From an uncultured bacterium (GTDB lineage: Bacteria; Dictyoglomota; Dictyoglomia; Dictyoglomales; Dictyoglomaceae), in the NCBI GenBank assembly GCA_938034905.1, contig CALHLF010000055.1:1-34397 (forward strand): a DNA stretch of 34,397 bases, written 5' to 3'. Numbering within the stretch: position 1 is the first letter of the stretch; every line of letters starts with the position of its first letter. The translations under genes and the position numbers were made by a program. Positions 31,913-34,397 of the stretch are shown here, in pieces. The notes below the pieces were generated by a model, which was given only the letters and a program-made list of their open reading frames with translations, did not search any database and was not told the DNA's origin.

Positions 31913-33314
31913 AAAAGTAGAAGAGAGAATTATTGATCAGTTAATAAATATCTGTGGAGAGAATGATGTATTAACAAATGATGAAGATTTAGAAAGATAT
32001 TCTCATGACGAATCTAGCAGATTCTATGCTCATCTTCCTGAAGTAGTGGTAAGACCTGAATCTACCCAAGAGGTCTCAAAAATATTAAAACTTGCCAATG
32101 AAAATCTTATACCTGTAACTCCAAGGGGAGCAGGAAGCGGATTAGCAGGTGGAGCAATCCCTCTTTATGGTGGAATAGTTTTATCCTTTGAAAAAATGAA
32201 TCAAATATTGGAAATAGATAAGGTAAATCTCACAGCCACCTCTGAACCAGGAGTAGTAACTAATGATCTTTGTAGAAAAGTGGCAGAAGAAGAATTATTT
32301 TATCCTGGATATCCTATGAGTGTTGAAACAAGCTTCATAGGAGGGAATGTAGCTACAAATGCTGGAGGAAGCAAAGTTATAAAATATGGGAATACAGGAC
32401 ATCATATTCTTGGATTAGAAGTAGTTTTACCATCAGGGGAAATAATAAATATTGGTGGAAAAAGGAGAAAAGATTCTTCTGGTTATAATCTTTTAAATTT
32501 ATTTATTGGATCTGAAGGAACCCTTGGGGTATTTACTAAAATCATTGTGAACCTTATCCCTCTTCCTCCCTATACTGTAGATCTTCTTGTTCCATTTCCT
32601 ACTATTGAATCTGCTATTTATACTGTCCCAAAGATCATATCAGAGAGTAAAGTTCTACCATGTGCTATAGAATTCGTAGATCGTGGATCCTATCATCTTT
32701 CAAGCATATATAGTAAGGAAAGATGGGAATATCAGGATAGAGCAGAAGCTTTTCTTATCATTCAATTTGATGGAAATAACAAAAATCAGTTAGAAGAAGC
32801 CTATATTAGAGCAGGAGAAGTTTCTCTAAAAGAGAAAGCTTTAGAAGTTTTTGTGGCCGAAAATCCCTTTGCCAGTGAAAAACTCTGGAGAATTAGAAGG
32901 AATTACTTAGAGGCAATAAAAGCTATAGATCCCTATGTGATATTAGGGGATGCTGTAGTACCCATATCCTTAATTCCTGAAATGTTAAGAAGAATAAGAG
33001 AGATAGGAGAAAGATATAAAGTGGAAATATATAATGTGGCTCATGCAGGAGATGGAAATATTCATTCTGCTCCTATAAAACCAAAGGGCTTATCCCCTGA
33101 AGAATGGTACCCTATTCAGGAAAAAATTTTAGATGAAATATCCATAGCTGCAGTAGAATTGGGAGGAGCAGTTAGTGGAGAGCATGGAATTGGCTTTTTA
33201 AAGAAGAAAATCCTTCATCTTTCAAAGAATAAACAAATTCTAATAATGAAGGAACTTAAAAGAGCCTTTGATCCCAATGGGATAATGAACCCTGGAAAGA
33301 TTTTTAATTCATGA
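31905..33314 (+). CDS. GlcD-type FAD-linked 2-hydroxyacid (lactate/glycolate) dehydrogenase
   Basis: A 469-residue FAD-binding type 4 (PCMH-fold) oxidase. The N-terminal FAD domain has P-R-G-A-G-S-G-L-A-G-G and N-A-G-G-S-K-V-I-K-Y-G; the C-terminal FAD-oxidase domain has A-H-A-G-D-G-N-I-H and S-G-E-H-G-I-G. This is the layout of GlcD and D-lactate dehydrogenases. With etfB and etfA directly upstream, the likely product is an LDH or glycolate dehydrogenase that gives its electrons to the ETF; a bifurcating LDH, driving lactate oxidation with NAD+ using ferredoxin, is the attractive possibility. The ATG is preceded by AGAGGAAG inside etfA. Confidence 0.88.
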   Translation: MFKKVEERIIDQLINICGENDVLTNDEDLERYSHDESSRFYAHLPEVVVRPESTQEVSKILKLANENLIPVTPRGAGSGLAGGAIPLYGGIVLSFEKMNQILEIDKVNLTATSEPGVVTNDLCRKVAEEELFYPGYPMSVETSFIGGNVATNAGGSKVIKYGNTGHHILGLEVVLPSGEIINIGGKRRKDSSGYNLLNLFIGSEGTLGVFTKIIVNLIPLPPYTVDLLVPFPTIESAIYTVPKIISESKVLPCAIEFVDRGSYHLSSIYSKERWEYQDRAEAFLIIQFDGNNKNQLEEAYIRAGEVSLKEKALEVFVAENPFASEKLWRIRRNYLEAIKAIDPYVILGDAVVPISLIPEMLRRIREIGERYKVEIYNVAHAGDGNIHSAPIKPKGLSPEEWYPIQEKILDEISIAAVELGGAVSGEHGIGFLKKKILHLSKNKQILIMKELKRAFDPNGIMNPGKIFNS

Positions 33315-33464
33315 TATAAAGGAACTTAAAGAATTAATTAAATTGGGGAAAATACTTTATAGATACTATTAACACATTATTTAGCTCCTTTGGCACCTCC
33401 TTCAGGGTTCTGTATAAGATGTACCAAAGAAAAAGATACAAGAGAAACGGTAGTTTCCAAAAAA

Positions 33465-34397
33465 TTAAGGTCTTTGGGAAATAAGAGAAGATCCCAAATT
33501 TGCTATTGAGTATTGATTCCCTCCTAAGCTTTTTGCCTTATACATAGCTGAATCTGCCCAAAATATTAACTCTTCTAAATCTGGAATATAAGGATAAGAA
33601 GCAATACCAATGCTTATATTTAAATAGATGATATCTTTATATGGAGAAATTATTTTCAAAGAATTAATATTTTTTATAAGCTTTTCAGCTATTTTTATAC
33701 TGTTATTAAGAGGTGTTTCAGGAAGAATAATTAAAAATTCGTCTCCCCCATATCTACCTACAATGTCTACTCTTCTACATGATTTTTTTAAAGTATTTGC
33801 AATTTTTTTTAAAACTTCATCTCCAAATTTATGTCCAAAGGTGTCATTTATTATTTTAAAATTATCAATATCAAGAAGCATGAGAGATAAGGGACGATTG
33901 TATCTTTGAGATCTTGCTATTTCTCTTTGAAAAGCATCTTCAATGGCTCTTCTATTTAATATTCCTGTCAATGAATCTGTAACTGCTAATTTGTTAACTT
34001 CTTCAAAAAGTAAAGCACCTTGAATAGCAGCACTAATTTGAGATCTAAGGGTTTCATATACTATTCCTCTTTTAGGTCCATATTCAAGGATTATGTAACC
34101 AAAGGGATTATTTTGGAAATAAAGAGTTAGTAATATAAAAGTTGCTCTTCTATTAGGGAGTAGTTCCTTAGGTATAAGATCTTTTAAAGGAAAGGTTATT
34201 TTTTCATGGATTAATTCTCCATCCCTACAAGCAAGTATTAAATTAGCATTTTTAGAAGGAGATTTTTTATCATATAAACATATATAAAAACTTCTAATTC
34301 CTAATTCAAGTAATCTCAAAGGTATCTTATTTATTATATCTTGCATATTAAAACTAGATATCAGATCAGCTCCTATATATCCCAATTGTTCTGTTTC
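33465..34397 (-). CDS. GAF-GGDEF diguanylate cyclase (N-terminus beyond the window)
   Basis: The frame stays open to the right edge, so at least 311 residues are visible and the true start lies outside; the TTG at 34383-34385 is not needed. The first 150 residues resemble a GAF-type sensor (I-G-A-D-L-I-S-S-F, L-G-I-R-S-F-Y-I-C-L-Y-D). A GGDEF domain follows (A-V-T-D-S-L-T-G-I-L-N-R-R, D-I-D-N-F-K, and R-Y-G-G-D-E-F). The R-R-V-D just upstream fits an RxxD inhibitory site. It should make cyclic di-GMP from GTP in the cytoplasm. No signal or membrane segment is visible in the part present. Confidence 0.88.
   Translation of the reverse strand, partial: ETEQLGYIGADLISSFNMQDIINKIPLRLLELGIRSFYICLYDKKSPSKNANLILACRDGELIHEKITFPLKDLIPKELLPNRRATFILLTLYFQNNPFGYIILEYGPKRGIVYETLRSQISAAIQGALLFEEVNKLAVTDSLTGILNRRAIEDAFQREIARSQRYNRPLSLMLLDIDNFKIINDTFGHKFGDEVLKKIANTLKKSCRRVDIVGRYGGDEFLIILPETPLNNSIKIAEKLIKNINSLKIISPYKDIIYLNISIGIASYPYIPDLEELIFWADSAMYKAKSLGGNQYSIANLGSSLISQRP
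33473..33498 (-). terminator. Weak intrinsic terminator overlapping the end of the GGDEF gene
   Basis: TTTGGGA (33473-33479) and TCCCAAA (33492-33498), a 7-base stem with a 12-base loop, lie at the end of the minus-strand gene; a T-run follows on that strand about 9 bases further. The stop codon lies between stem and T-run, so this is only a possible terminator. The 150 bases between 33315 and 33464 hold no gene I can support. Confidence 0.35.

Noticed and set aside
33315-33464. Short open frame with two cysteines (C-I-R-C) in the gap after the GlcD-like gene, as a decayed gene.
   Set aside because: No start with a ribosome site, other stops nearby, and no family I recognise.

Overview
The window is AT-rich, gene-dense bacterial DNA. 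Proteins rich in Lys, Glu and Ile, very tight gene packing, a 352-residue secreted GH10 xylanase, tandem M42 peptidases and an etfB-etfA-glcD set all suggest an anaerobic, plant-polysaccharide-degrading thermophile. My best guess is Dictyoglomus, from general likeness and from the length and family of the xylanase; this is inference, not a database match.

Layout. (1) 3-4557: the end of a PhoU-type protein, then a minus-strand operon of an XRE regulator, an ImmA-type metallopeptidase and a large exported TPR/DUF3857/transglutaminase protein. (2) 4630-6240: lipid II flippase MurJ, possibly read from a nearly leaderless transcript. (3) 20442 down to 6232 on the minus strand: a very long same-strand array. 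It begins with a DeoR repressor, a fused E1 alpha-beta 2-oxoacid/acetoin-type dehydrogenase and its E2, then sugar and polyol enzymes (SorE-like reductase, mannitol-1-P dehydrogenase, glucitol-6-P dehydrogenase-like SDR, TIM-barrel isomerase, class II aldolase, D-lyxose isomerase). It ends with two unknown genes and three tandem M42 aminopeptidases. Many junctions overlap or abut, so much of it is probably co-transcribed; an internal promoter before the M42 genes is likely. (4) 20744-22352: secreted xylanase XynA plus an exported PsbP-like protein, closed by a clear intrinsic terminator. (5) 22596-23090: an unknown exported protein on the minus strand. (6) 23237-26408: a glycerol-3-phosphate-oxidation-type operon (GlpA-like, FAD/NAD oxidoreductase, DUF1667) behind what looks like a transcription attenuator. 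(7) 26398-30041: a uridine-kinase-like protein with a ThrRS-like N-terminus, an exported protein built from an internal duplication, and a class C beta-lactamase-like hydrolase. The first two share a control region with a TGTGA-N6-TCACA palindrome. (8) 30129-33314: etfB-etfA-glcD, resembling the electron-bifurcating lactate dehydrogenase set. (9) 33465 to the right edge: a GAF-GGDEF diguanylate cyclase, cut at its N-terminus.

How it fits together: extracellular xylan is cut by XynA. Sugars, polyols and 2-hydroxyacids are oxidised inside by the DeoR-controlled array, the glp-type operon and the etf/glcD module. Peptides are trimmed by the M42 enzymes.

The best candidates for something undescribed are three. 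One is the DeoR array, which joins phosphohexitol/ketose enzymes to a TPP-dependent dehydrogenase whose E2 lacks an E3-binding domain and which has no E3, kinase or transporter nearby. The second is the attenuator upstream of the glpA-like gene, whose antiterminator loop carries a repeated GGAGAA. The third is the CRP-like (or Rex-like) palindrome at 28078-28101, placed as for a class II activator. I saw no CRISPR arrays, insertion sequences, rRNA or tRNA genes by eye.
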